Source of the DNA: Pseudomonadota bacterium | Lineage (GTDB): Bacteria; Pseudomonadota; Gammaproteobacteria; Burkholderiales; Rhodocyclaceae | DNA: 64,000 nucleotides | NCBI GenBank assembly: GCA_018241695.1 | Contig: JAFEDH010000025.1 | Span: 1-64,000, forward strand | Direction of reading: 5' to 3' | Part shown: positions 57,094 to 64,000 of the stretch, one piece after another | How the letters are laid out: every line of letters begins with the position of its first letter | Position numbering within the stretch: the stretch's first letter is position 1 | The notes under the pieces: generated by a model | Seen by the model: the letters and a program-made list of their open reading frames with translations, nothing else | Databases searched by the model: none | What the model was told of the DNA's origin: nothing | Position numbers and translations under genes: made by a program

Positions 57094-57121
57094 TTGTTGT
57101 TTTCAGGTAAGGCTGTATAAT
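57094..57121 (+). promoter_or_regulatory. Promoter of tRNA-Arg
   Basis: TTGTTG at 57094-57099, 16-bp spacer, perfect TATAAT at 57116-57121, GC-rich discriminator, and mature tRNA 16 bp after the -10. The preceding 56911-57093 contains no visible gene or terminator. Confidence 0.6.
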
Positions 57122-57137
57122 TGATCGGCTTTCCAAT

Positions 57138-57214
57138 GCGCCCGTAGCTCATCTGGATAGAGTACCTGGCTACGAACCAGGGGGTAGGGAGTTCGAATCT
57201 CTCCGGGCGCGCCA
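57138..57214 (+). tRNA. tRNA-Arg (ACG anticodon)
   Basis: Acceptor GCGCCCG pairs with CGGGCGC, the anticodon stem CCTGG/CCAGG encloses CTACGAA (anticodon ACG at 57172-57174, A34 being the TadA target), the T-loop is TTCGAAT, and CCA is encoded at 57212-57214. Confidence 0.96.
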
Positions 57215-57222
57215 AAAATCAT

Positions 57223-57249
57223 AAAAAGCCACCACCGCGTGGCTTTTTT
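57223..57249 (+). terminator. Terminator after tRNA-Arg
   Basis: AAAAAGCCAC (57223-57232) pairs with GTGGCTTTTT around a 6-base loop; the T run extends to 57249. Confidence 0.88.
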
Positions 57250-57341
57250 GCTTTACCAAAGATTGAGGAAATGCGGCCTAATAACGGCTGGATGACCGAC
57301 TGGAACCAAACCCTTCGACGCAAAATAGGATCTGGACAGCA

Positions 57342-57572
57342 ATGAGCGACGACGGAACCACCTACTGCTATCACTGCGGCACCCGCCACCCTACCGTGGA
57401 AATGAAACTGATCGTGTCCAAGGGAGGAAAGCGCTGGCGCTGTATCAAGAGCATCAAGGCAGCCAATCAGGGGCGCGCGGCACGGGAAGCCTTCGGGCGC
57501 CAAACCACCGAACTGAACAAGGCGGAAGCCCGCAGCAAGGTCAAGGCCCTGCAAAACGCCGGTCAGGGATAA
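57342..57572 (+). CDS. Small CCHC zinc-ribbon-like hypothetical protein
   Basis: A 76-residue basic protein with Cys9, Cys12, His16 and Cys34 ('YCYHCGTRHP' and 'RWRCIKSI'), spacing that could bind one zinc, then a Lys/Arg-rich helical tail ('AREAFGRQTTELNKAEARSKV'). No strong Shine-Dalgarno is seen; a weak GGA lies about 14 bp upstream. I do not know a function. The composition would fit nucleic-acid or ribosome association. It lies between a tRNA terminator and the DUF1854 gene on the opposite strand. Confidence 0.6.
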   Translation: MSDDGTTYCYHCGTRHPTVEMKLIVSKGGKRWRCIKSIKAANQGRAAREAFGRQTTELNKAEARSKVKALQNAGQG

Positions 57573-57750
57573 TGCCGGCCACTGCCGAGGCAGTGCTTTG
57601 CGATTGAAACCAGCAACCCTGGCAACGATCGTCGGTGTGGCCATGTAGGCAGGCAGGGAATCGGTGCGAGTCTTTCACATTGAAACACGCCGTCGCCCGT
57701 ACATTTGAGACTCTCTGTCGCGCCAGGGATTCTGCAGGACAAGTTGGGCT

Positions 57751-58227
57751 TCAAAGAAAGCGATCCAGAAGTCGCCTGCTATGACGATCCAGGGCAGCGA
57801 GATCACGGATCAGGAACTGAATACCGTGACTGTCGGCAATCATTAGCATCCCCTGCCCCAGACGACGGATATCCTCCTCGCCCTTGAGCACAAACTCCGT
57901 GTCACCCCTGTCGGTTTCCACCGACCAGGTGCTTGGTGTGGCAAAGCTCGATACCTGCTTCAGGTGATGAATCTGCGGCATGAACTCACGGCTGGCCAGT
58001 TCACTCTCCACCAGCATCCGCTCGGAGTCTGCCAGATCGGACAAGTGCGGAATCCAGCATAATTCGTGACCATCTGGACTGACCAGAGCCACGCCATGGT
58101 CTGGGGCGGCAATGGGGAAAGCGCGAACGGGTACGACACTCTCGTGTCGGATACCTTGAGCGTCAATGAATGTCAATCGACCCAGGGCATCGCGGCTCAA
58201 GGTAAAGTCAGATCTATATCCCGCCAT
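57751..58227 (-). CDS. DUF1854 protein of cyanophycin locus
   Basis: A 158-residue soluble protein with the DUF1854 pattern: 'PVRAFPIAAPDHGVALVSPDG', 'ELCWIPHLSDLADSERMLVESELASREFMP', and a C-terminal 'FVLKGEEDIRRL' followed by 'IADSHGIQFLIRDLAALD'. Proteins of this family are commonly encoded beside an ABC transporter and cyanophycin genes, as here. The ATG at 58227 follows GGAGG and overlaps nothing; the transporter stop is 1 bp away, so the two are coupled. The biochemical role is unknown. Confidence 0.8.
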   Translation of the reverse strand: MAGYRSDFTLSRDALGRLTFIDAQGIRHESVVPVRAFPIAAPDHGVALVSPDGHELCWIPHLSDLADSERMLVESELASREFMPQIHHLKQVSSFATPSTWSVETDRGDTEFVLKGEEDIRRLGQGMLMIADSHGIQFLIRDLAALDRHSRRLLDRFL

Positions 58228-58228
58228 G

Positions 58229-60487
58229 TCATTCCTCCCCGGCGGCGCTTTCCCGAAGCCGCTCGGCATTTCGTGCCTGTGCCTGGTAGAGCCGGAAATA
58301 AACGCCTTCAGCCACCATCAGTTCATCATGGCTGCCAATTTCAACGACTTGACCTCGATCCATGACCACCAGGCGATCCGCTTTCCGCAAGGTGGACAAA
58401 CGGTGCGCAATGGCGATGGTGGTTCTGCCCTTGACCAGGTTGTCCAGGGCTTTCTGGATCTCCTTCTCGGTTTCGGTATCGACCGAGGAAGTCGCTTCGT
58501 CAAGGATCAACACACGCGGGTCGATCAGCAGGGCGCGGGCAATGGAAATGCGCTGGCGCTCTCCTCCCGAAAGGCCCTGTCCCCGCTCCCCAACCAGAGA
58601 GTCGTAACCATGGGGCAATCGCAAAATGAATTCATGAGCATGGGCCGCACGGGCAGCGGCGATGATTTCCTCACGACTTGCCCCGGGTTTGCCATAGGCG
58701 ATGTTCTCGGCCACCGTACCGAAAAATAGAAATGGCTCCTGGAGAACAAGACCGATATGACGGCGGTATTCGACGACCGGTAACGAGCGAATATCTACAT
58801 CGTCCATACGGATCGAGCCTTCGCTTACGTCGTAGAAACGGCAGATGAGATTGACCAGCGTGCTCTTGCCAGAGCCGCTGTGACCAACCAGACCAATCAT
58901 TTCACCCGGATGTATCTCCAGGGTCAAACCACGGATTACCGCCCGGTTACCGTAGCGGAACCCTGCATCGCGGATATGGATACGCCCCTCGATATGCCGG
59001 AGATGCACCGGGTTCACCGGTTCTGGCACGCTCGATACGTGATCCAGAATGTCGAAAATGCGTTTGGCCCCTGCCGCAGCTTTCTGGGTGACGGACACGA
59101 TCCGGCTCATCGAATCGAGCCGGGTGTAAAAACGGCCGATGTAGGTCAGAAAGGCTGTCAGTACCCCCACGGTGATCTGGTTTCGGGAAACCTGCCATAT
59201 GCCGAAGGCCCAGACCACCAGCAGACCGATCTCAGTCAACAAGGAAACCGTCGGCGAAAAGAGCGACCAAACCCGGTTGAGCCGATCATTGACCGCCAGA
59301 TTATGCCGGTTGGCATCACGAAAGCGATCCGCCTCCCGCTTTTCCTGGGCAAACGCCTTGACCACACGGATACCCGGGATGGTGTCGGCCAGCACATTGG
59401 TCACTTCTGACCATACCCGATCGATTTTTTCAAAGCCCGTGCGCAGTCGATCCCTCACCGCGTGGATCATCCATGCGATGAAAGGAAGCGGCAGCAGGGT
59501 TACCAGCGCCAGCCATGGATTGATGGAAAACAAAATTGCCGAGATCATTACGATCATCAGCACATCGGTGGCGAAGTCCAGCAGGTGCAGGGAAAGGAAA
59601 ACACAAATCCGATCGCTCTCCGATCCGATACGGGCCATCAGGTCACCCGTTCGCTTGCCGCCGAAGTATTCGAGGGAAAGATGCAGCAAATGCTCGAAGG
59701 TCGTCGTACGCAGGTCGGCACCGATACGCTCGGAAACCAGAGCGAGAATGTAGGTTTTGGCCCAACCCAATCCCCAGGCCACCAGTGCCGAACCCAGCAA
59801 CCCCCCCAGGTACAGGCTCACCAGACCCGTATCGATCGGCTTGCCATTCTGATAGGGGATCAGCACATCATCCATCAACGGCATGGAAAGATAAGGCGCG
59901 ACCAGAGATGCCGCAGTCGCTGTCAGGGTCAATAAAAAGCCTGCCAGTAACGAGACCTTATACGGCTTTGCAAAACGCCAAAGGCGCAGCAATGTCCATG
60001 TCGAGGGTGGTGTGGCCAGTTCCCGTGTGCAAACCGGACATTCCTCCTCGCCGGGAGGCAGCGGCGCCTTGCAGCGAGGACAAAGATCGGTATCGGGTGT
60101 TTCCGGCGCCGCGCCGGTTGTTTGAAATGTGCTCAGACGCTCGAAAGCATCCGCAAGTCGCAGGGACGCGATATTTTGCCCCAGCGTATAACGCCAGTAA
60201 CCAAGCCGGGAAGTACCATCGACAAGTTCCAGAGTACCCACGCCGGCATGGTCGTGATGGGAAAGCCGCATTCCCGCCAGGAGTTGCCAATGCTGCCAGG
60301 ACTGGCCCTCTTCCTTGACCAGCAGACGACGATCCGTCAAGACCAGCAGACCTGGCTGAAACCGCAAAGCGGCATTCAGGTCGAGTTCCATCCAGGCGAG
60401 CAACTGTTCACCAGACTCGAGGCTGGCAGTGACGGCAGACTGCCATATTGCTGGCAACGGTAATGGGGAAATAGGGAGGCGGATCAT
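58229..60487 (-). CDS. ABC exporter with N-terminal zinc ribbon, cyanophycin-associated
   Basis: A 752-residue half-transporter. An N-terminal domain of about 130 residues resembles a PH-like/GRAM fold ('LVLTDRRLLVKEEG'), then comes a four-Cys zinc ribbon (Cys136, Cys139, Cys150, Cys153), six membrane helices (about 175-460) of the type 1 exporter fold, and an ATPase with Walker A 'GHSGSGKST', signature 'LSGGERQR' and 'VLILDEATSSVD'. Half-transporters of this type probably function as homodimers. The gene is divergent from cphA'. The substrate is unknown; the link with cyanophycin is by genomic association only. Confidence 0.85.
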   Translation of the reverse strand: MIRLPISPLPLPAIWQSAVTASLESGEQLLAWMELDLNAALRFQPGLLVLTDRRLLVKEEGQSWQHWQLLAGMRLSHHDHAGVGTLELVDGTSRLGYWRYTLGQNIASLRLADAFERLSTFQTTGAAPETPDTDLCPRCKAPLPPGEEECPVCTRELATPPSTWTLLRLWRFAKPYKVSLLAGFLLTLTATAASLVAPYLSMPLMDDVLIPYQNGKPIDTGLVSLYLGGLLGSALVAWGLGWAKTYILALVSERIGADLRTTTFEHLLHLSLEYFGGKRTGDLMARIGSESDRICVFLSLHLLDFATDVLMIVMISAILFSINPWLALVTLLPLPFIAWMIHAVRDRLRTGFEKIDRVWSEVTNVLADTIPGIRVVKAFAQEKREADRFRDANRHNLAVNDRLNRVWSLFSPTVSLLTEIGLLVVWAFGIWQVSRNQITVGVLTAFLTYIGRFYTRLDSMSRIVSVTQKAAAGAKRIFDILDHVSSVPEPVNPVHLRHIEGRIHIRDAGFRYGNRAVIRGLTLEIHPGEMIGLVGHSGSGKSTLVNLICRFYDVSEGSIRMDDVDIRSLPVVEYRRHIGLVLQEPFLFFGTVAENIAYGKPGASREEIIAAARAAHAHEFILRLPHGYDSLVGERGQGLSGGERQRISIARALLIDPRVLILDEATSSVDTETEKEIQKALDNLVKGRTTIAIAHRLSTLRKADRLVVMDRGQVVEIGSHDELMVAEGVYFRLYQAQARNAERLRESAAGEE

Positions 60488-60759
60488 CGGATGAATGAAC
60501 TAGGACTCGGTCTGTCCGCAAGTGCCGGAAAACAGTAATCCATCGGCATACGGCCTTCACGAACGGGAGGGTCGAGTATAGCCGGTCTGACCGACTGCCT
60601 TATCGTGCCCCAATGTAGAATCCGGTACGTCAAGTCGGTCCATGAGCATTCCGGATTTTGCGGGTCGATATGCAAATGCGGTCGTCAACCCAGCATGATC
60701 TGATGCGTTAAGAATCCGACGTCTGCCATCGCAACCGAACCGCGACCCTTCCCTCCTCC
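60488..60759. promoter_or_regulatory. Divergent intergenic region between ABC exporter and cphA'
   Basis: A TAGAAT at 60616-60621 is the best -10 candidate toward cphA', with a weak -35 region. No gene is seen. No clear Shine-Dalgarno precedes the cphA' ATG (the bases before it are CCTCCTCC). No NtrC or other operator is identifiable with confidence. Confidence 0.3.
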
Positions 60760-62934
60760 ATGAACCGGAAAGACATCCGCATTCTCGCCATCCACTCGTT
60801 GCGCGGGCCGAATATCTGGACCTATCGTCCGGCACTTGAAGCCTGGGTGGATATTGGAGATCTGGAGGAAAGCCCCTCCAATACGATTCCGGGGTTTTAT
60901 GAGCGCCTGACGGGGTTTCTCCCTTCACTGATTGAACACAAATGCTCTCCCGGAGTCCGCGGAGGCTTCCTCCAGCGCCTGAAAGAAGGCACATGGCCCG
61001 CCCATATCCTGGAGCATGTCACGATCGAGCTGCAGAATCTGGCTGGCATGCAAACCGGATTCGGCAAGGCCCGCAGTACTTCCCGGTACGGGGTATACAA
61101 GGTGGTTGTACGCTCCCGCAACGAAGCGGTGAGTCGCAGTGCGCTGCTTGCCGCCCGGGATCTGGTCATGGCGGCAATCGAAGATCGCCCCTACGATGTG
61201 GCCACCACGGTGGCCACGCTCACCGATCAGGTGGATTCGCTTTGCCTGGGTCCGAGCACAGCCTGTATCGTCGACGCGGCAACCGACCGTAGCATTCCCT
61301 CCATTCGCCTCAGCGAAGGCAATCTGGTCCAGCTCGGCTACGGCATCCGTCAGCGCCGTATCTGGACAGCCGAAACCGACCGTACCAGCGCTATCGCTGA
61401 AAGCATTTCCCGCGACAAGGACCTGACCAAGACCCTTCTTGCATCCTGTGGCGTCCCTGTCCCCGAGGGATGCGAGGTGGAAAGTCCGGAGGAGGCCTGG
61501 AGCGCCGCCGAAGATATCGGCCTGCCCGTCGTGTTAAAGCCCTGTGATGGTAATCACGGGCGCGGCGTATGCACCAATCTCGATACCCGCCCCAGCATAG
61601 AGGCCGCCTACGCCATCGCGGCAGCCGAAGGTAGCGGCGTCATGGTGGAGCGATTCATCCGCGGTAGCGAACATCGCCTGCTTGTTGTCGGTGATCGGAT
61701 GGTTGCCGCAACCCGTGGCGAGGAGACATGGATTGTTGGTAACGGGAAATCCAGCATTCGCGAACTGATCGAGAGCCAGGTCAATTCCGATCCCCGCCGT
61801 GGTGAAGAGGAAACCTTTCCACTGGAAACCCTCCACATCGAACGCGAGCCGGCAATTCGCATGGAAATCGAGCGGCAAGGATTCGGCACTGAGGATATCG
61901 TGCCCCCCGGCATGCGTGTACTGATTCAACGCAGCGGTCGTCTCACCGAAGACATTACTGACCAGGTTCACCCTGATGTGGCAGGTCTGGCCGTCCTGGC
62001 TGCCCGGATCGTCGGCCTCGATATTGCAGGAGTGGATCTCGTCGCCGAGGATATTTCACGCCCTATGGCACCTCAGCAGGCGGCCATCGTCGAGGTCAAC
62101 GCCGGACCGGGCCTGCTCATGCATCTGAAGCCCGAAAAGGGAGAACCCCGTCCGGTCGGGACCGCCATTGTCGATCATCTTTTCCCTGCCGCCGACAGCG
62201 GCCGCATTCCCATCATCGGGGTCAGTGGCAGCCAGGACACCAGCACAATTGCTGGCCTGGTCGCCTGGCTGCTGCAGCTTTCGGGGCGCCATACCGGACT
62301 GGCCAGTCGCCAGGGACTCTACCTTGATCGCCGTCAGGTGGAAAATACCGACAGCTCACACTGGGAACCCAGCCAGCGCCTGCTGATCAACCGATCCGTG
62401 GAAGCAGCCGTCTTCGAACATACTGCCCGCAGCATTCTGGCCGAAGGCCTGCCCTACGATCGTTGCGAGGTCGGTATCGTGACCGGCATTCCGGCACCAC
62501 AAGGCCTGGAAGATTTCTATATCCAGGATGCGGACCAGATGCGTGCCATCCTGCGCACCCAGATCGATGTCGTGCTCCCGACCGGCACCGCCATACTTAA
62601 TGCGGAGGATCCTGTAGCGGCCGGGATGGCCGAACTCTGTGACGGCGGAGTCATTCTTTATGCGGAAGATGGCAATCATTCAGCCCTCCTGACCCACCGT
62701 CAGCAAGGAGGCCATGCAGTTTTTGTCGAAGATGCCCAAGTATTCCGCTCCAATAAAGATGAAACTGGAGCAATACTCAAGCTCGATGGCCTGCGCACAA
62801 CCATGCCACGCCACGCTTTGGTCGCCGCCATCGCCGCCGCAATCGCACTGGATATTGGCCCGGATCTGATTCGTGCCGGCATCGAAACTTATGCCCCGGA
62901 CAGCAGCGGTCGCCCTGTCCAGGGTACCCATTGA
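60760..62934 (+). CDS. Cyanophycin synthetase-like protein CphA' (degenerate Mur-ligase domain)
   Basis: A 724-residue CphA-family protein. The N-terminal domain ('LAIHSLRGPNIWTYRPALEA') and the ATP-grasp domain (about 205-460) look complete: 'VVLKPCDGNHGRGVCT' and 'IVEVNAGPGLLMHL' are intact. The C-terminal Mur-ligase-like domain is altered: where active CphA has GTNGKTTT this protein has 'GVSGSQDTST' (487-496), the ETARGG segment reads 'EHTARSIL', and the protein is shorter than the roughly 870-900 residues of active enzymes. The Arg-adding half is therefore probably inactive. A second cphA follows after 19 bp. Confidence 0.88.
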   Translation: MNRKDIRILAIHSLRGPNIWTYRPALEAWVDIGDLEESPSNTIPGFYERLTGFLPSLIEHKCSPGVRGGFLQRLKEGTWPAHILEHVTIELQNLAGMQTGFGKARSTSRYGVYKVVVRSRNEAVSRSALLAARDLVMAAIEDRPYDVATTVATLTDQVDSLCLGPSTACIVDAATDRSIPSIRLSEGNLVQLGYGIRQRRIWTAETDRTSAIAESISRDKDLTKTLLASCGVPVPEGCEVESPEEAWSAAEDIGLPVVLKPCDGNHGRGVCTNLDTRPSIEAAYAIAAAEGSGVMVERFIRGSEHRLLVVGDRMVAATRGEETWIVGNGKSSIRELIESQVNSDPRRGEEETFPLETLHIEREPAIRMEIERQGFGTEDIVPPGMRVLIQRSGRLTEDITDQVHPDVAGLAVLAARIVGLDIAGVDLVAEDISRPMAPQQAAIVEVNAGPGLLMHLKPEKGEPRPVGTAIVDHLFPAADSGRIPIIGVSGSQDTSTIAGLVAWLLQLSGRHTGLASRQGLYLDRRQVENTDSSHWEPSQRLLINRSVEAAVFEHTARSILAEGLPYDRCEVGIVTGIPAPQGLEDFYIQDADQMRAILRTQIDVVLPTGTAILNAEDPVAAGMAELCDGGVILYAEDGNHSALLTHRQQGGHAVFVEDAQVFRSNKDETGAILKLDGLRTTMPRHALVAAIAAAIALDIGPDLIRAGIETYAPDSSGRPVQGTH

Positions 62935-62953
62935 TTCACGGAAATATCCGCTC

Positions 62954-64000
62954 ATGGAAGTCACCCGTATCCGCCCCCTGCGCGGCCCGAATCTCTGGAG
63001 CCGCCATACCGCCATCGAAGCCGTCATCCACTGTGAGGAAACCGAGCGTTCGATCCAGAGCATGCCCGAATTCGAGGATCGGCTGCGGGCGCGTTTTCCG
63101 GAAATCGGCCTGTTGCAGGCGACCCACCACGAAGAAGACACCTCACTCGCCCATGTCCTTGAACTGGCAACATTGGCGCTTCAAGCCCAGGCGGGCTGTC
63201 CTGTCACCTTCAGTCGTACAGCGGCCACCGAACAGACAGGCATCCTGCAGATCGTGGTCGAATACAGTGAAGAACCGGTCGGACGCCGGGCACTGGATCT
63301 GGCCCATGTGCTGATTGAATCGGCCCGTGAGGACACCCCCTTCGATCTCGAAGCCGCACTCAAGGAACTACGCGATCTGGATGAAGACGTGCGTCTTGGC
63401 CCCTCCACCGGTTCCATCGTTCAGGCCGCCATGGCCCGTGGCATCCCCTTTCGGCGGCTCACCGAAGGCAGCCTCGTGCAATTCGGCTGGGGCAGCCGGC
63501 AACGCCGTATCCAGGCAGCCGAAACCGACCTGACCAGTGCCATTTCGGAATCCATCGCACAGGACAAGGAACTCACAAAAAAATTGCTCGAAGCAGCCGG
63601 TGTACCCGTACCCAAGGGCCGTCCCGTCAGCAGCGCCGAGGATGCTTGGCGCGCTGCTGAGGAAATTGGCGGTCCCGTCGTGGTCAAGCCCCGAGATGGC
63701 AATCAGGGCAAGGGTGTTGCGGTCAACATCGAAGGCCGCGAACCGGTCATGGCGGCCTATGCCAATGCCGCCAAATTCCGCGATGACATCATGGTGGAGC
63801 GCTTTCTCCCCGGTAACGATTTCCGGCTATTGGTCGTGGGCAGGCAACTCGTTGCTGCAGCCCGGCGCGAGCCTCCCCAGGTGATTGGTGATGGGGTGCA
63901 TACCGTGCGCGAACTGGTGGACCAGGTCAATACCGATCCCCGCCGTGGCGAGGGGCATGCCACATCATTGACCAAGATCCGTTTTGATCACATCGCCCTG
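62954..64000 (+). CDS. cphA: Cyanophycin synthetase (partial, runs off the window)
   Basis: An open frame of 349 codons from ATG 62954 to the window end, so only the N-terminal domain and the start of the ATP-grasp domain are seen. It polymerises Asp and Arg into multi-L-arginyl-poly-L-aspartate. The start 'MEVTRIRPLRGPNLWSRHTAIE' and 'VPVPKGRPVSSAEDAWRAAEEI', 'VVVKPRDGNQGKGVAVNI' and 'VERFLPGNDFRLLVVG' match the family closely. It is paralogous to the gene just upstream and probably cotranscribed. Whether its Mur-ligase half is intact cannot be seen here. Confidence 0.92.
   Translation, partial: MEVTRIRPLRGPNLWSRHTAIEAVIHCEETERSIQSMPEFEDRLRARFPEIGLLQATHHEEDTSLAHVLELATLALQAQAGCPVTFSRTAATEQTGILQIVVEYSEEPVGRRALDLAHVLIESAREDTPFDLEAALKELRDLDEDVRLGPSTGSIVQAAMARGIPFRRLTEGSLVQFGWGSRQRRIQAAETDLTSAISESIAQDKELTKKLLEAAGVPVPKGRPVSSAEDAWRAAEEIGGPVVVKPRDGNQGKGVAVNIEGREPVMAAYANAAKFRDDIMVERFLPGNDFRLLVVGRQLVAAARREPPQVIGDGVHTVRELVDQVNTDPRRGEGHATSLTKIRFDHIAL

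Overview
The window is a contiguous, GC-rich bacterial chromosome segment, almost fully coding, with no insertion sequence, integrase, phage gene, rRNA operon or CRISPR array that I can see. Several features point to a betaproteobacterium, perhaps near Nitrosomonadales/Rhodocyclales/Burkholderiales: EarP next to an EF-P carrying Arg32, a TonB-ExbB-ExbD-ExbD-TPR cluster, a B-type EpsI, a complete type II secretion operon, and tandem cyanophycin synthetase genes with their associated ABC transporter and DUF1854 gene. The lineage is an inference from gene content only.

Layout. 55-4193: a VOC-fold protein, ETF-ubiquinone oxidoreductase and an N-acyl-D-amino-acid deacylase. 4235-12900: a glucuronate island (eda, uxuB, uxaC and a small coupled ORF on the minus strand; manD, a GH79-like glycosidase and kdgK on the plus strand; an ExuT-like importer on the minus strand). 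Together these can take a glucuronide to pyruvate plus glyceraldehyde-3-phosphate. 13270-17735: a HIT protein, then tonB-exbB-exbD-exbD-TPR. 17820-18835: an SDR and tRNA-Pro/tRNA-Arg. 19011-23714: epsI, a small outer-membrane barrel protein and rmlBACD (dTDP-L-rhamnose). 23999-34498: gspC to gspN. 34563-37677: rhomboid protease, a 4-TM protein, def and mtnP. 37803-39620: typA/bipA. 39654-43958: a peptide-type ABC importer without its binding protein. 44039-45349: tRNA-His and an unusual SDR. 45646-50406: pgsA, uvrC, family 5 UDG, earP and efp. 50505-54342: a DHA2 exporter, an L,D-transpeptidase/GNAT fusion, tadA and map. 54346-57572: glnD, tRNA-Arg and a small CCHC protein. 57751-64000: a cyanophycin locus (DUF1854, ABC transporter, cphA', and cphA running off the end).

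Links between regions. The rml genes make dTDP-L-rhamnose, which is the donor for EarP as well as for surface glycans, so polysaccharide synthesis and translation (EF-P rhamnosylation) draw on one pool. GlnD (nitrogen sensing) lies a few kb from the cyanophycin (nitrogen storage) genes.

The items I consider most worth a second look are the L,D-transpeptidase/acetyltransferase fusion, the CphA' protein whose Mur-ligase ATP site is destroyed while its ATP-grasp half looks intact, the 53-codon ORF coupled to uxaC, the SDR whose catalytic Tyr is His, and a possible small RNA at about 45527-45614.
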